Origin: Chitinophagaceae bacterium
Lineage (GTDB): Bacteria; Bacteroidota; Bacteroidia; Chitinophagales; Chitinophagaceae
DNA: 64,000 bases
Direction of reading: 5' to 3'
Assembly (NCBI GenBank): GCA_947456805.1
Contig: CANGTN010000001.1
Coordinates: forward strand, 62,001 to 126,000
A program made the translations under genes and the position numbers. The first letter of the stretch is position 1, and every line of letters begins with the position of its first letter. Shown here piece by piece: positions 49,317 to 58,074 of the stretch. The notes beneath the pieces were generated by a model. The model saw nothing but the letters and a program-made list of their open reading frames with translations. It was not told the origin of the DNA and made no database searches.

Positions 49317-51743
49317 TTATTTTCTTATTTCTGCTGATAATTCTTGTTCAAATGTTTGAATCAATTTATTCACCATCGTATCAATTTCCTTATCGGTCAA
49401 TGTTTTTTCTTCATCAATAAAAGTAAAGTTAATGGCAATCGATTTTTTATCAATGCCTAATTTTTCACTTTCAAATACATCAAACAAACGAATATTTTGC
49501 AGCTTGTTGTTTTTTGTTTTTTTAACCGCATTTTCAATAGCCGCATAGGTAATGTTTTTGTTTACCACCATTGCAAGGTCTCTTTGAACGGGTTGAAATT
49601 TGCTTACTTCGGTATAAGAAATTTTTCTTTTGCTTACTTCATCTAACAACATTTCATAGTTGATATCTATACAAAAAACATCTTGTTTAATATCAAATGT
49701 ATTTAAAACTTTATTACTTACCTGTTGCACAACACCCAATACTTTTTGTTGGTTGCTGATTTGAACAGTAGGATTTTCTTTCGTTGCATCTTTTTCAAAA
49801 TATATTTGCTGAAGTCCTACCAAATTCAACAAAGCATTCGCAATTCCTTTGGCAGTATAAAAGCTAAATGCTTTGCTTTTTTCATTCCATTGATCTTCGT
49901 GATTAGCGCCTGTTATGTACAAAACAACATGTTCTTGTTCGGAATAATTGCCAACGCCATTGGTATGATACGTTTTGCCAAATTCAAAAAACTGTAAATT
50001 GGTATTGCGTCTGTTGATATTGTAGGACAAAGTTTCCAAGCCCGTTTCCAACATACTCGGACGAAGTACATCTAAGTCAGCACTAAGGTTGTTCATCATT
50101 TTTACCAACGAATCTTGTTCGGCTTCCGTAAAATATTTGCTGTTAGTAATAGAGTTGGTGAATATTTCATGAAACCCAAGCCCCACAAGGTAATTGGCAA
50201 TTTTTTCTCTTAGATTTTCTTTCAAGCTCAATGCATCTACAGCAGGGGTGATATTAATATTCGCCGGAATTTCAATGTTGTCCAATCCGTCTATTCTCAA
50301 AATTTCTTCTACAATATCTGCAGGCAGACTGATGTCGGGTTTGCTGTAAGGAACGGCAACCCTTAGCTCATCCAACCCTTCTTTTAAAATGTCAAAACCA
50401 AGGCTCGATAAAATTCTTTTTACCGCATCTGCATGATAATTTTTACCACTTAATTTTTTGAGGTAATGATTTTTGATAGCAATTTCTGTTTTGGGCTTTG
50501 GTGCAGGATATACATCAATTACTTCACTGCTAAATGTTCCGCCGGCAACTTGTTGTATCAATTGTGCAGCACGTTTTAAAACATTTACCGCATTGCTAAT
50601 GTCAACTCCTTTTTCAAATCTTGTTGCCGCATCTGTTCTCAATCCATGATGCAACGAGCTTTTGCGAATGGTAACCGCATTGAATACTGCACTTTCTAAA
50701 AATATATTCGTTGTTGTTTTCTTTACACCACTTGAAATGCCACCAAAAATTCCCGCAATGCACATCGGCTTTCCATTCCCATCACAAATCATTAAATCGT
50801 TGGCGGTTAATTTTCTTTCTTTATCATCTAAAGTAGTAAAGAGCGTACCTTCTGTTGCTTTTTGTACAATAATTTTTTTGCCTGCTATTTCGTCTGCATC
50901 AAATGCATGTAATGGCTGCCCGCTTTCGTGTAAAATATAATTCGTTATATCTACAATATTGTTGATGCACCTTACACCAATTGCTGTTAATTTATCTTTC
51001 AACCATTGCGGACTTTCTGCAACTGTAATCCCTGAAATGCTGATGCCACTGTATCTTGGGCAATATTCCGCATTTTCAATAGTTACCCGAATTGTACCTT
51101 TGTTGTTATCAGATTTTAAGCCATTAGAAAAAATATTTTGGGCCTTTATTTCTTTTTTGTGTTGATGGGTTAAATAAGCACAAACATCTTTGGCTACACC
51201 ATAATGGCTCATCGCATCCATACGATTGGGTGTAAGACCAATTTCAAAAATGATGTCTGTGTAAGGTTTAAAATAATCTGCTACACTGGTACCCGGTGTA
51301 ATGTCATTTGGTAAAACCAAGATGCCATCGTGGTTAGTGCTCAATCCAATTTCATCTTCTGCACAAATCATTCCGTAGCTTTCTGTTCCTCTAATCTTTG
51401 CCACCCGCATGGTTAACGGCTCTCCGTTCATTGGATAAATAGTTGTGCCTGTTGTTGCAACTACAACTTTTTGTCCTACAGCAACATTACTAGCGCCACA
51501 AACAATTTGCAAAGGTAATTCTGCACCTATATTTACTTTCGTAACCTTTAGTTTATCGGCATTAGGGTGTTGCTCACATTCAAGTACTTCACCAACAACC
51601 AATCCTTTTAACCCGCCTTTAATACTTTCATACGTTTCCATGTGTTCTACTTCCAAACCAATAGAAGTAAGAATTTTAGAAAGTCTTTCCGGTTCAATGA
51701 TTTCAGGTAAATATTCACTCAGCCAATGATAACTAATCGTCAT
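49317..51743 (-). CDS. pheT: Phenylalanine--tRNA ligase beta subunit
   Basis: An 808-residue beta subunit. N-terminal EMAP/tRNA-binding domain (LVVGEVLECEQHPNADKLKV), B3/B4 editing domain (residues about 205-390, CPRYSGISISG... and LRTDAATRFEKGVD), B5 domain (YLKKLSGKNYHADAVKRILS), and C-terminal anticodon-binding FDX-ACB fold (SKFQPVQRDLAMVVNKNITY). Length is standard. The alpha subunit (pheS) is elsewhere. First gene of the transcript pheT, coiled-coil, zapA. Confidence 0.97.
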   Translation of the reverse strand: MTISYHWLSEYLPEIIEPERLSKILTSIGLEVEHMETYESIKGGLKGLVVGEVLECEQHPNADKLKVTKVNIGAELPLQIVCGASNVAVGQKVVVATTGTTIYPMNGEPLTMRVAKIRGTESYGMICAEDEIGLSTNHDGILVLPNDITPGTSVADYFKPYTDIIFEIGLTPNRMDAMSHYGVAKDVCAYLTHQHKKEIKAQNIFSNGLKSDNNKGTIRVTIENAEYCPRYSGISISGITVAESPQWLKDKLTAIGVRCINNIVDITNYILHESGQPLHAFDADEIAGKKIIVQKATEGTLFTTLDDKERKLTANDLMICDGNGKPMCIAGIFGGISSGVKKTTTNIFLESAVFNAVTIRKSSLHHGLRTDAATRFEKGVDISNAVNVLKRAAQLIQQVAGGTFSSEVIDVYPAPKPKTEIAIKNHYLKKLSGKNYHADAVKRILSSLGFDILKEGLDELRVAVPYSKPDISLPADIVEEILRIDGLDNIEIPANINITPAVDALSLKENLREKIANYLVGLGFHEIFTNSITNSKYFTEAEQDSLVKMMNNLSADLDVLRPSMLETGLETLSYNINRRNTNLQFFEFGKTYHTNGVGNYSEQEHVVLYITGANHEDQWNEKSKAFSFYTAKGIANALLNLVGLQQIYFEKDATKENPTVQISNQQKVLGVVQQVSNKVLNTFDIKQDVFCIDINYEMLLDEVSKRKISYTEVSKFQPVQRDLAMVVNKNITYAAIENAVKKTKNNKLQNIRLFDVFESEKLGIDKKSIAINFTFIDEEKTLTDKEIDTMVNKLIQTFEQELSAEIRK

Positions 51744-51766
51744 GTATTTATGGTGTTATATAGCTG

Positions 51767-51774
51767 CAAATATA
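51767..51774 (-). promoter_or_regulatory. -7 box (TATATTTG) for pheT
   Basis: Minus-strand TATATTTG, exact TAnnTTTG, 24 nt before the pheT ATG at 51743, leader about 20 nt. No clear -33 TTG. Confidence 0.5.
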
Positions 51775-52235
51775 ATTGAAGCAATGCTCTTATACGAATA
51801 GCCTTTCAAATGCATTATTTCTCTGAGATTTTTTACAAAAAAGTTGCTATCTGCGTTATCCGTGCAATCTGCATAAAAAAACTAAAATGCCATGAAAATG
51901 TGTAAATAATTGCAAACCCGCTAATTACAAATTATTACCCATGCGCCCATATTTTTCTTCCAAAATCTTTGTACACACAATCTGTGAAATAAGCCCCTTT
52001 TCAATAGAATAACTTTTGTAAATTGTGCATAATCCCTTTTTTTATGTGAATGGAGCATTTTTTTATGTGAATGAGCCTGTGAAATAGTGTGGACTAAAAT
52101 TATTTAAAAAAAATTTTTAAGTACCCACATTCTTGTACATATTCGCTCCCCCACTAAAGTTGGTAACAATTGATTAACACAAAAGTTACTTACTATAAAG
52201 GGGCACATTCATTTTCAAAACACCTTATTCATTAT
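51775..52235. other. Intergenic region between pheT and dnaB
   Basis: About 460 bp without a gene I can support. It contains a phrase typical of Bacteroidota intergenic DNA (GCTATCTGCGTTATCCGTGC), an AT-rich tract, four TGTGAA words (51983, 52045, 52066, 52078) and a perfect 16-bp direct repeat described below. Near-misses to a -7 box (AATCTTTG, TAAAGTTG) may serve dnaB. The TTG at 52170 opens a longer frame into dnaB but lacks family similarity. Confidence 0.5.
52037..52073 (+). repeat. 16-bp perfect direct repeat upstream of dnaB
   Basis: TTTTTTTATGTGAATG at 52037-52052 is repeated exactly at 52058-52073, a 21-bp period (two helical turns). Each copy carries a TGTGAA word found twice more nearby. 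Could be an operator or iteron-like cluster, or slippage in a T-rich tract. Confidence 0.6.
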
Positions 52236-53819
52236 ATGGAAATCATCAATAACACCAACCGAGATAAGAAAAGAAGAAAGACTAGTGTAGAACTGAATAC
52301 GATGGTATTTGGAAAACTTCCACCACAAGCAAGAGAACTGGAAGAAGCCGTATTGGGCGCCATCATGCTTGAAAAAGCTGCATTTGATAATGTAATCGAC
52401 ACCAATTTAAAACCCGAATGTTTTTATGTAGAAGCACATCAGATTATTTTTTCTGCAATGCGGGATATGCAGCAAAACGGCACACCTATTGATATTTTGA
52501 CCGTTGTTGAAGAATTAAAAAAACAAGAAAAATTAGATGCAGTAGGCGGCGCTTATTACATTACCAAACTCACCAATATGGTGGTAAGTACAGCTCACAT
52601 TGATGCACATGCAAGAATAATTTTACAAAAATTTATACAAAGAGAATTAATCCGAATCAGCGGAGAAATTATTGGCGATGCTTATGAAGATAGCACCGAT
52701 GTTTTTGATTTGTTGGATGACAGCGAAACAAAAATGTTCAACATCACTAATAACTACCTAAAGAAAAACTTTGAAGACATTCGAGATGTATTGGCAAAAA
52801 CAATCAATAAAATTGATTATTTAAGAACCCGTGAGGAAGATGTAAGCGGTGTGCCAAGCGGCTTTAGCAATTTAGACAGAATCACATACGGATGGCAGCC
52901 TACCGATTTAATTATTTTGGCAGCAAGACCATCCGTTGGTAAAACAGCATTTGCGCTAAACCTTGCGCGTAATGCTGCATTAAACCCTGTAAAGCCCATA
53001 GGCGTTGGCTTTTTTAGTTTAGAGATGAGTGCCAGCCAGTTAGTACAACGTATTTTAAGCGCCGAGAGTGAAATCATGCTTGAAAAAATCAGCAGAGGAA
53101 AACTGGAAGATTACGAATACCAGCAATTACACACCAAGGGCATCAAGCGGTTAGAGACTGCACCTTTGTATATTGATGATACGGCTGCATTAAACATTTT
53201 TGAGTTCAGGGCAAAAGCAAGACGACTAGTAAACAAACACAATGTTGGTTTAATCATTATCGACTATTTGCAATTGATGAGTGGCAGCAACGAAAGAGGC
53301 GGGAACCGTGAACAAGAAATCAGTTCTATCAGCAGAAACTTAAAAGCATTGGCAAAAGAATTGAACGTACCAATTATTGCACTATCGCAATTAAATCGTG
53401 CGGTTGAAACCCGTAAAGAAAGTAAAATTCCGGTGCTTGCCGATTTGAGAGAATCAGGTGCTATTGAACAAGATGCCGATATGGTAATGTTTATTTATCG
53501 CCCCGATTATTACGAAAACTACACCAATGAACAAGGAGAAGACACAAGAGGCTTAACTGAAATTAAAATTGCAAAACATAGAAACGGTTCTCTTGAAACG
53601 ATACAACTAAAAGCAAATCTTTCTATTCAAAAATTTGAAATCTGGGATGGCGATAACAGCAATGGTTTCAAAGCACCGGGAGGCAACTGGAAAGCCGTAC
53701 CTCCTGTAACTCCTGCATCTGGCGGACAACCCAATACCGGCGGTAAATTTTTTGTACAAGGCAGCAAAATGAATGATGGAGATTTTGATGCAGGCTTTGA
53801 AGAACAACCATTTAAATAA
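52236..53819 (+). CDS. dnaB: Replicative DNA helicase DnaB
   Basis: A 527-residue hexameric helicase. N-terminal domain (ELEEAVLGAIMLEKAAFDNV, about residues 30-130), linker, RecA-like domain with Walker A AARPSVGKTAFAL, Walker B VGLIIIDYLQLMSG, and IALSQLNRAVETR and LRESGAIEQDADMVMFIYRP. The start at 52236 (MEIINNTNRDKKRRK) matches the family; a TTG 22 codons earlier opens the frame but is not conserved. The C-terminus has a Gly/Pro/Asn-rich tail. Followed by a hairpin element shared with lysS. Confidence 0.96.
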   Translation: MEIINNTNRDKKRRKTSVELNTMVFGKLPPQARELEEAVLGAIMLEKAAFDNVIDTNLKPECFYVEAHQIIFSAMRDMQQNGTPIDILTVVEELKKQEKLDAVGGAYYITKLTNMVVSTAHIDAHARIILQKFIQRELIRISGEIIGDAYEDSTDVFDLLDDSETKMFNITNNYLKKNFEDIRDVLAKTINKIDYLRTREEDVSGVPSGFSNLDRITYGWQPTDLIILAARPSVGKTAFALNLARNAALNPVKPIGVGFFSLEMSASQLVQRILSAESEIMLEKISRGKLEDYEYQQLHTKGIKRLETAPLYIDDTAALNIFEFRAKARRLVNKHNVGLIIIDYLQLMSGSNERGGNREQEISSISRNLKALAKELNVPIIALSQLNRAVETRKESKIPVLADLRESGAIEQDADMVMFIYRPDYYENYTNEQGEDTRGLTEIKIAKHRNGSLETIQLKANLSIQKFEIWDGDNSNGFKAPGGNWKAVPPVTPASGGQPNTGGKFFVQGSKMNDGDFDAGFEEQPFK

Positions 53820-53843
53820 AGCAAGCAACAATACAGACAAAAT

Positions 53844-53877
53844 GGGTGTCAAGTCGCTTTTAAGATCGTCAGACATC
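53844..53877 (+). terminator. Hairpin element after dnaB, copy 2
   Basis: GGGTGTCAAGTCGCTTTTAA followed by GATCGTCAGACATC. It shares GGGTGTCAAG, TTTTAA and GTCAGACA with the element after lysS (44512-44545) and occupies the same place, 24 bp after a stop codon. Pairing is weaker than in copy 1 (GTGTC/GACAT) and no long T run follows. Confidence 0.5.
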
Positions 53878-53917
53878 TTTATATGAGACTAAGCCCCTCG
53901 AATTTTAATTAAATTAT

Positions 53918-54504
53918 TTACAATTTTATTTTCACACCACCATTAAAAGTGCGACCTTCAATATGATTCCAGATATCATCAAAAGTTGGGTTGTTGTTGG
54001 GAGGATTTACCACACGTTTATATTTACTCTGGCGCTGGTCGGTGAAATTTTCTGCATTGATGAAAACAGAAATACGATGGAGCGTTTTTTCTGCCACAAA
54101 ACCAAATACCCAGAATGATGGTGTTCGATTTCTGTTGTACAAATATTGTCTATCGGTAAAATATCCTTCAAATCCAATTTTAAAATTCTTTTCTTTTTCA
54201 TAGCAGAGAGGGCAACAATAGTGTTTTGCAAACTATCGGCAACCGGAAAAATAAAAGTTTATTCTAAAGTTTCAAAGCCAACAAAAGCTAATACAATTGT
54301 CTGTTTACCATTGGGAATATTTCGTAAAATAATTTGTCCCGAAGAATCTGAAACAGCAGTAATTACTTTGCCTTTAATGAAAGCAGTAACATCTATTAAG
54401 ATTTCATTTTTTGTATTATCTCTTACAATTATTTTAAAACTGCTTTGTGCAGAAATATTTGTTGAAAAAAAGGTTGCAACGATTGGTAAAATGTATTTGA
54501 TCAT
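53918..54504 (-). pseudogene. Collapsed TonB-dependent receptor (internal deletion, stop and frameshift)
   Basis: The minus strand from 54504 encodes a signal peptide (MIKYILPIVATFFSTNISAQ) and a carboxypeptidase-D-like regulatory domain (VTAFIKGKVITAVSDSSGQI, then IVLAFVGFETLE). A TAA at 54259-54261 then replaces an expected Lys, and the same frame goes on with TFIFPVADSLQ...IVALSA. About 20 codons later the frame shifts into NFKIGFEGYFTDRQYLYNRN and TLHRISVFINAENFTDQRQ, ending EGRTFNGGVKIKL: the last ~115 residues of a TonB-dependent barrel. Plug and most of the barrel, about 500 residues, are deleted. Three independent lesions make it clearly nonfunctional. Confidence 0.88.
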
Positions 54505-54763
54505 TTAAAAAGAATAATAAGCAAAATAAAGGCTGTTAATCAAAATTAACTACAGCTGCCAATTTTTTGCTATTTAAATAACACACATTTACTTCTCCCA
54601 AATTTATTTATATAGCAGTAACCAATTAAAAAACACAAAGTGGAATTTCACAAGGGGGGTTTATTCATAGAATCAAATGATACAATTAAAATAGCAATTA
54701 AATGAGCAATAAACGGTTTGTTTTTTATACTCAATCGATGAAACTGTTATAACTTGCACCTCA

Positions 54764-55234
54764 ATGATACTTCCGCACAGTGACGAATATTTTATGCAGC
54801 AGGCTTTGAAAGAAGCAGCAACTGCTTATGAAGCAGATGAAATACCTATTGGTGCTGTTGTGGTAATGAATAATGCCATCATTGCCCGTGGGCACAACCA
54901 AACTGAAATGCTGAATGATGCTACGGCTCATGCCGAAATGATTGCATTGACTTCTGCTTTCAATCATTTAGGATCTAAATATTTACCCGATGCTACTTTG
55001 TATGTAACCGTAGAACCTTGTTTAATGTGCTGCGGTGCATTGTACTGGAGCAAAATTGGCAGAGTTGTATTTGGAACAAGAGATACCAAAAGTGGCGGAC
55101 TTCGGTTTTTTTTAGATGAAGATGGATTACTGAAATCACAACATCCTTTTCATCCTAAAACACAATTGGTGCATGGTGTTTTACAGGAAAGTTGTGCAGC
55201 ACTGATGAAAAGTTTTTTCAAAAGCAAACGCTGA
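54764..55234 (+). CDS. tadA: tRNA adenosine(34) deaminase
   Basis: A 156-residue zinc deaminase that converts A34 to inosine in tRNA-Arg. Zinc motif HAEMIALTSA (catalytic His-Ala-Glu, about residue 56) and PCLMCCGAL (about residues 86-94) are complete; the N-terminus reads YFMQQALKEAATAYEADEIP and IGAVVVMNN. Length and motifs fit TadA rather than CDD-type cytidine deaminase, though guanine deaminases share the fold. It stands alone after the collapsed receptor. Confidence 0.9.
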   Translation: MILPHSDEYFMQQALKEAATAYEADEIPIGAVVVMNNAIIARGHNQTEMLNDATAHAEMIALTSAFNHLGSKYLPDATLYVTVEPCLMCCGALYWSKIGRVVFGTRDTKSGGLRFFLDEDGLLKSQHPFHPKTQLVHGVLQESCAALMKSFFKSKR

Positions 55235-55316
55235 TAAACTAAAATACTAACCACAATCATCTTAATTATTTAAAAAGAAATTACAAATGATTGATGTGTA
55301 ATCAGTAAGCCCTAAT

Positions 55317-55324
55317 TAACTTTG
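55317..55324 (+). promoter_or_regulatory. -7 box (TAACTTTG) for sodA
   Basis: TAACTTTG is an exact TAnnTTTG match with a TTG at 55291-55293 as -33 element, 23 bp apart. Leader to the ATG at 55370 is about 42 nt. Confidence 0.6.
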
Positions 55325-55369
55325 TAGCCTTACATAATAAAATAAATTTCAACTTTAAAAATTCAATTT

Positions 55370-55975
55370 ATGTCGTTTACACTTGCACCTTTACCTTATG
55401 CACACGAAGCTTTAGAGCCGCATATTGATACATTGACCATGCAAATACATCATGGAAAACACCATCAGGCTTATGTTGATAATTTAAACAAAGCAATTGC
55501 CGGTACTGAACATGAAAATAAAAGTATTGAAGAGCTGGTAAAACATGCAGGTTCTATCTCAGCTGCAGTTCGTAACAATGGCGGCGGACATTGGAATCAT
55601 ACATTTTTCTGGGAAAGTCTTGCACCTAATGCAGGTGGCGCACCTACAGGCGAACTTGCAGATGCTATCAATGCTGCATTTGGAAGCTTTGATGAATTTA
55701 AAACAAAATTAGCAACAGCAGGCGTTACACGTTTTGGTAGCGGCTGGGCTTGGCTAATTGTGAAAGAAGGAAAATTAGAAATCATCTCTACACCCAATCA
55801 AGACAATCCTTTGATGGATATTGCTGAAGTAAAAGGAACACCAATTTTAGGCGTTGATGTTTGGGAACATGCGTATTATTTGAAGTATCAAAACAGACGT
55901 CCTGATTATTTAGCAGCAATCTGGAATGTAATTAATTGGAGCAAAATTGCTGAACGTTTTGCTGCTGCAAAATAA
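55370..55975 (+). CDS. sodA: Superoxide dismutase, Mn type preferred
   Basis: A 201-residue Fe/Mn superoxide dismutase. Metal ligands are visible: His in [15 protein letters not shown], His in [17 protein letters not shown], and Asp and His in [14 protein letters not shown]. The GGGHWNH wording and Gln in STPNQDNPL favour a Mn or cambialistic enzyme over the Fe type, which usually has Gln next to the second His. No signal peptide, so cytoplasmic. Has its own promoter and terminator, a single-gene unit. Confidence 0.92.
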   Translation: MSFTLAPLPYAHEALEPHIDTLTMQIHHGKHHQAYVDNLNKAIAGTEHENKSIEELVKHAGSISAAVRNNGGGHWNHTFFWESLAPNAGGAPTGELADAINAAFGSFDEFKTKLATAGVTRFGSGWAWLIVKEGKLEIISTPNQDNPLMDIAEVKGTPILGVDVWEHAYYLKYQNRRPDYLAAIWNVINWSKIAERFAAAK

Positions 55976-56021
55976 TTATCAAACATCTAATTGAATTTTC
56001 TAACCAATAACTATTAATTTT

Positions 56022-56053
56022 AAATCCTCTCTAGTTTTTAGAGAGGATTTTTT
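56022..56053 (+). terminator. Intrinsic terminator of sodA
   Basis: 12-bp stem AAATCCTCTCTA (56022-56033) pairing exactly with TAGAGAGGATTT (56039-56050), loop GTTTT, followed by T through 56053. It lies 46 bp after the sodA stop. Confidence 0.92.
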
Positions 56054-56073
56054 AATCTTACAAACCAAATGCG

Positions 56074-56694
56074 ATGCGCTTTTGTACACTTACCAACTAT
56101 TGTTTATTTACACTGATTGTATTATTTACTGCTTGTTCTGGCAATGAAAAAAAAGTAATGGTCTTGATAAAAGGCGATGCCGAAATAGATGAAAAAGCAA
56201 AAACAATTATTGTAAAAAATGGTGTGGGAAACACTGAAAAACAAATGAATTTTAGTACAAGCGATGCTGTAACAATTCAACTCACCACTTCTGAAACAAA
56301 GACTGCTATTGCTGTTCCGGAGAATGGATATTATGTATTAAATGCTAAAAATGATACGATTATCGGAAGCTATCAGAATTATGGAGCACCGGCTACAAGC
56401 ACTGTAATTATTACACAAGCCAAACTAAAACAAGGGATTGATTCTTTGAAACAATTACTTGAAGGAAAAAACATCAGCGCAACAAATCGCAATTATTTTA
56501 TTCTTCCTTATACTGCTGCAAAAATCACGAGCAATACGAATGCTACAATTGTTGCTCCTTACCATCAAATGACTTCTATTACAACTACCGAAGATGGTAA
56601 AACCCCCGAAGTATATAGGTTTTGGAGTATTAAAGAAATCAGACAGACAATTGCAGACAGGGTAAAAGACACCCTTAGTTCGGATAAAAAATAA
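56074..56694 (+). CDS. Hypothetical lipoprotein
   Basis: A 206-residue predicted lipoprotein: leader ending LFTACS (lipid Cys about residue 21), then beta-rich sequence (VMVLIKGDAEIDEKAKTIIV, TSETKTAIAVPENGYYVLNA), a helix KLKQGIDSLKQLLEGKN and IAPYHQMT-type motifs later. I do not recognise the family. It follows the sodA terminator, on the same strand, and is convergent with yidD. Confidence 0.65.
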   Translation: MRFCTLTNYCLFTLIVLFTACSGNEKKVMVLIKGDAEIDEKAKTIIVKNGVGNTEKQMNFSTSDAVTIQLTTSETKTAIAVPENGYYVLNAKNDTIIGSYQNYGAPATSTVIITQAKLKQGIDSLKQLLEGKNISATNRNYFILPYTAAKITSNTNATIVAPYHQMTSITTTEDGKTPEVYRFWSIKEIRQTIADRVKDTLSSDKK

Positions 56695-56700
56695 GCTTTA

Positions 56701-56931
56701 TTAAGGGACAGGATCATAGCCACTCCTTCCGCCGGGGTGGCATTTACTGATACGTTTTATAGCGAGCCAAGTGCCTTTGAATAAGCCGTATTTTTTCAAT
56801 GCTTGCTCTGCATATTGTGAGCAAGTGGGTGTAAACCTACACTTAGGGCCAATCAAAGGTGAAATGCCGTATTGATATATTTTAATCAATGCAATGAAAG
56901 GAAAGCTGAGTATGCGTTGTATTATTTTCAT
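56701..56931 (-). CDS. yidD: Membrane protein insertion efficiency factor YidD
   Basis: A 76-residue protein with the YidD signature [20 protein letters not shown] and [13 protein letters not shown] at the C-terminus, and an amphipathic N-terminal helix ([13 protein letters not shown]). It helps membrane protein insertion, working with YidC. Overlaps rnpA by 4 bp, the classical rnpA-yidD pair. Neither rpmH nor yidC is adjacent here. Confidence 0.95.
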   Translation of the reverse strand: MKIIQRILSFPFIALIKIYQYGISPLIGPKCRFTPTCSQYAEQALKKYGLFKGTWLAIKRISKCHPGGRSGYDPVP

Positions 56932-57314
56932 TGAATTAATTTACTTAGTTTTTCAACAACAATTGGCATTTTTGTTTGGAGTATTTCCTGCTCAGGCATT
57001 GTTTTATCTATGTACAAAAAGAAGACCGCAATTTGTTTGTTGGTAGCTGCAATAGCAGTATGGAGTAATGCTTTATTCAATCTGTAATTTTCACGCAATA
57101 ATCTTTTGATTCTATTTCTGTCGGTTGCTTTTTTAAAATTTCTACTGCTGCAACCTACACCTATTTTTATTGGAAAATCTAATGGTTCTTCTACTTCTAA
57201 ATACAACACTTTTACAGGAAATGTATTGAACGATTTTCCGGTGGCAAACAATTGCTCCAATAGCTTTCTGCTCTTTAATTTCTCTTCCTTACTGTATGAA
57301 AATGTTGTAGCCAT
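56928..57314 (-). CDS. rnpA: Ribonuclease P protein component
   Basis: A 128-residue basic protein that binds RNase P RNA for tRNA 5'-end processing. The family motif [20 protein letters not shown] (about residues 57-76) is clear, with [20 protein letters not shown] at the N-terminus. I chose the ATG at 57314 ([11 protein letters not shown]); a frame 12 codons longer is less typical. Not next to rpmH, as it is in many bacteria. Coupled to yidD by a 4-bp overlap. Confidence 0.9.
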   Translation of the reverse strand: MATTFSYSKEEKLKSRKLLEQLFATGKSFNTFPVKVLYLEVEEPLDFPIKIGVGCSSRNFKKATDRNRIKRLLRENYRLNKALLHTAIAATNKQIAVFFLYIDKTMPEQEILQTKMPIVVEKLSKLIQ

Positions 57315-57361
57315 AATAATGAAAAATCTAGTTGAAATTAAAGTAGCCAATTTTAAAACTA

Positions 57362-58018
57362 CTAATGACCCATAGGTTTATGAAATATCAAACTCCAGAT
57401 TAACACTGCCCCAAATCCAATAAGTATTAATCCGGAAATTTTATTGATGATAAAAATATTGCGTGTAGTGAGTTTATCCCTGATTTTTCCTGCCAATAGT
57501 ACTTTGGCAATATCAGTTGTTAATACAAAAAGAAGACAAACAATAAATACAGTATAAACAAAAGCCAACGGATACATTTGGCCTTCGGCTTGTGCATGAA
57601 TTTTTGCTGTTGCTGCCAACCAAAAAATAAATACGGCAGGGTTTAAAGTATTCATTAAAAACCCTGAAATAAAAATTCCCAATAATTCTCTTTTTCTAAA
57701 TTGTTTGGGTACATTAGAAACCTCATTTGCAACAGTTGCTTTTTTAAAAAACAATGTATAAATACCTACTGCGATTAAAAAAATGCTACCTGCTACTCCA
57801 ATGGTTACTTTATTATCTATTGCTTTTTGAAAAACAGTATTTAATAAATTACATACCAAAACAATTGCAATATCACTCGATGAGACGCCGGCTACAAAAG
57901 CATATCCACCCTTTCGACCATTTGTGATACTTTGTTTGATGATGGCAAAAATTACCGGTCCTACCGATATGGCAAGAAAAACACCTAGGGTTAAACCGCT
58001 GATAATTGCTTCTTTCAT
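57362..58018 (-). CDS. LysE family amino-acid exporter
   Basis: A 218-residue membrane protein with six helices, recognised by SGLTLGVFLAISVGPVIFAI at the N-terminus, FVAGVSSSDIAIVLVCNLLN and FISGFLMNTLNPAVFIFWLA. LysE/RhtB proteins export amino acids or related solutes; the compound here is unknown. 56 bp downstream of the GH3-type gene and 47 bp upstream of the rnpA ATG. Confidence 0.85.
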   Translation of the reverse strand: MKEAIISGLTLGVFLAISVGPVIFAIIKQSITNGRKGGYAFVAGVSSSDIAIVLVCNLLNTVFQKAIDNKVTIGVAGSIFLIAVGIYTLFFKKATVANEVSNVPKQFRKRELLGIFISGFLMNTLNPAVFIFWLAATAKIHAQAEGQMYPLAFVYTVFIVCLLFVLTTDIAKVLLAGKIRDKLTTRNIFIINKISGLILIGFGAVLIWSLIFHKPMGH

Positions 58019-58074
58019 TTTGATTAAATAAGAAGTTACTAAAGAAATTGAAGCTGTTTTTTAGCAATCTTAAA

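Noticed and set aside
51854-51865. TTATCCGTG as a DnaA box near dnaB
   Set aside because: Three mismatches to TTATCCACA and no cluster, so not an origin.
52170-52235. TTG start for dnaB
   Set aside because: The extension of 22 codons is not conserved in DnaB; ATG at 52236 fits.
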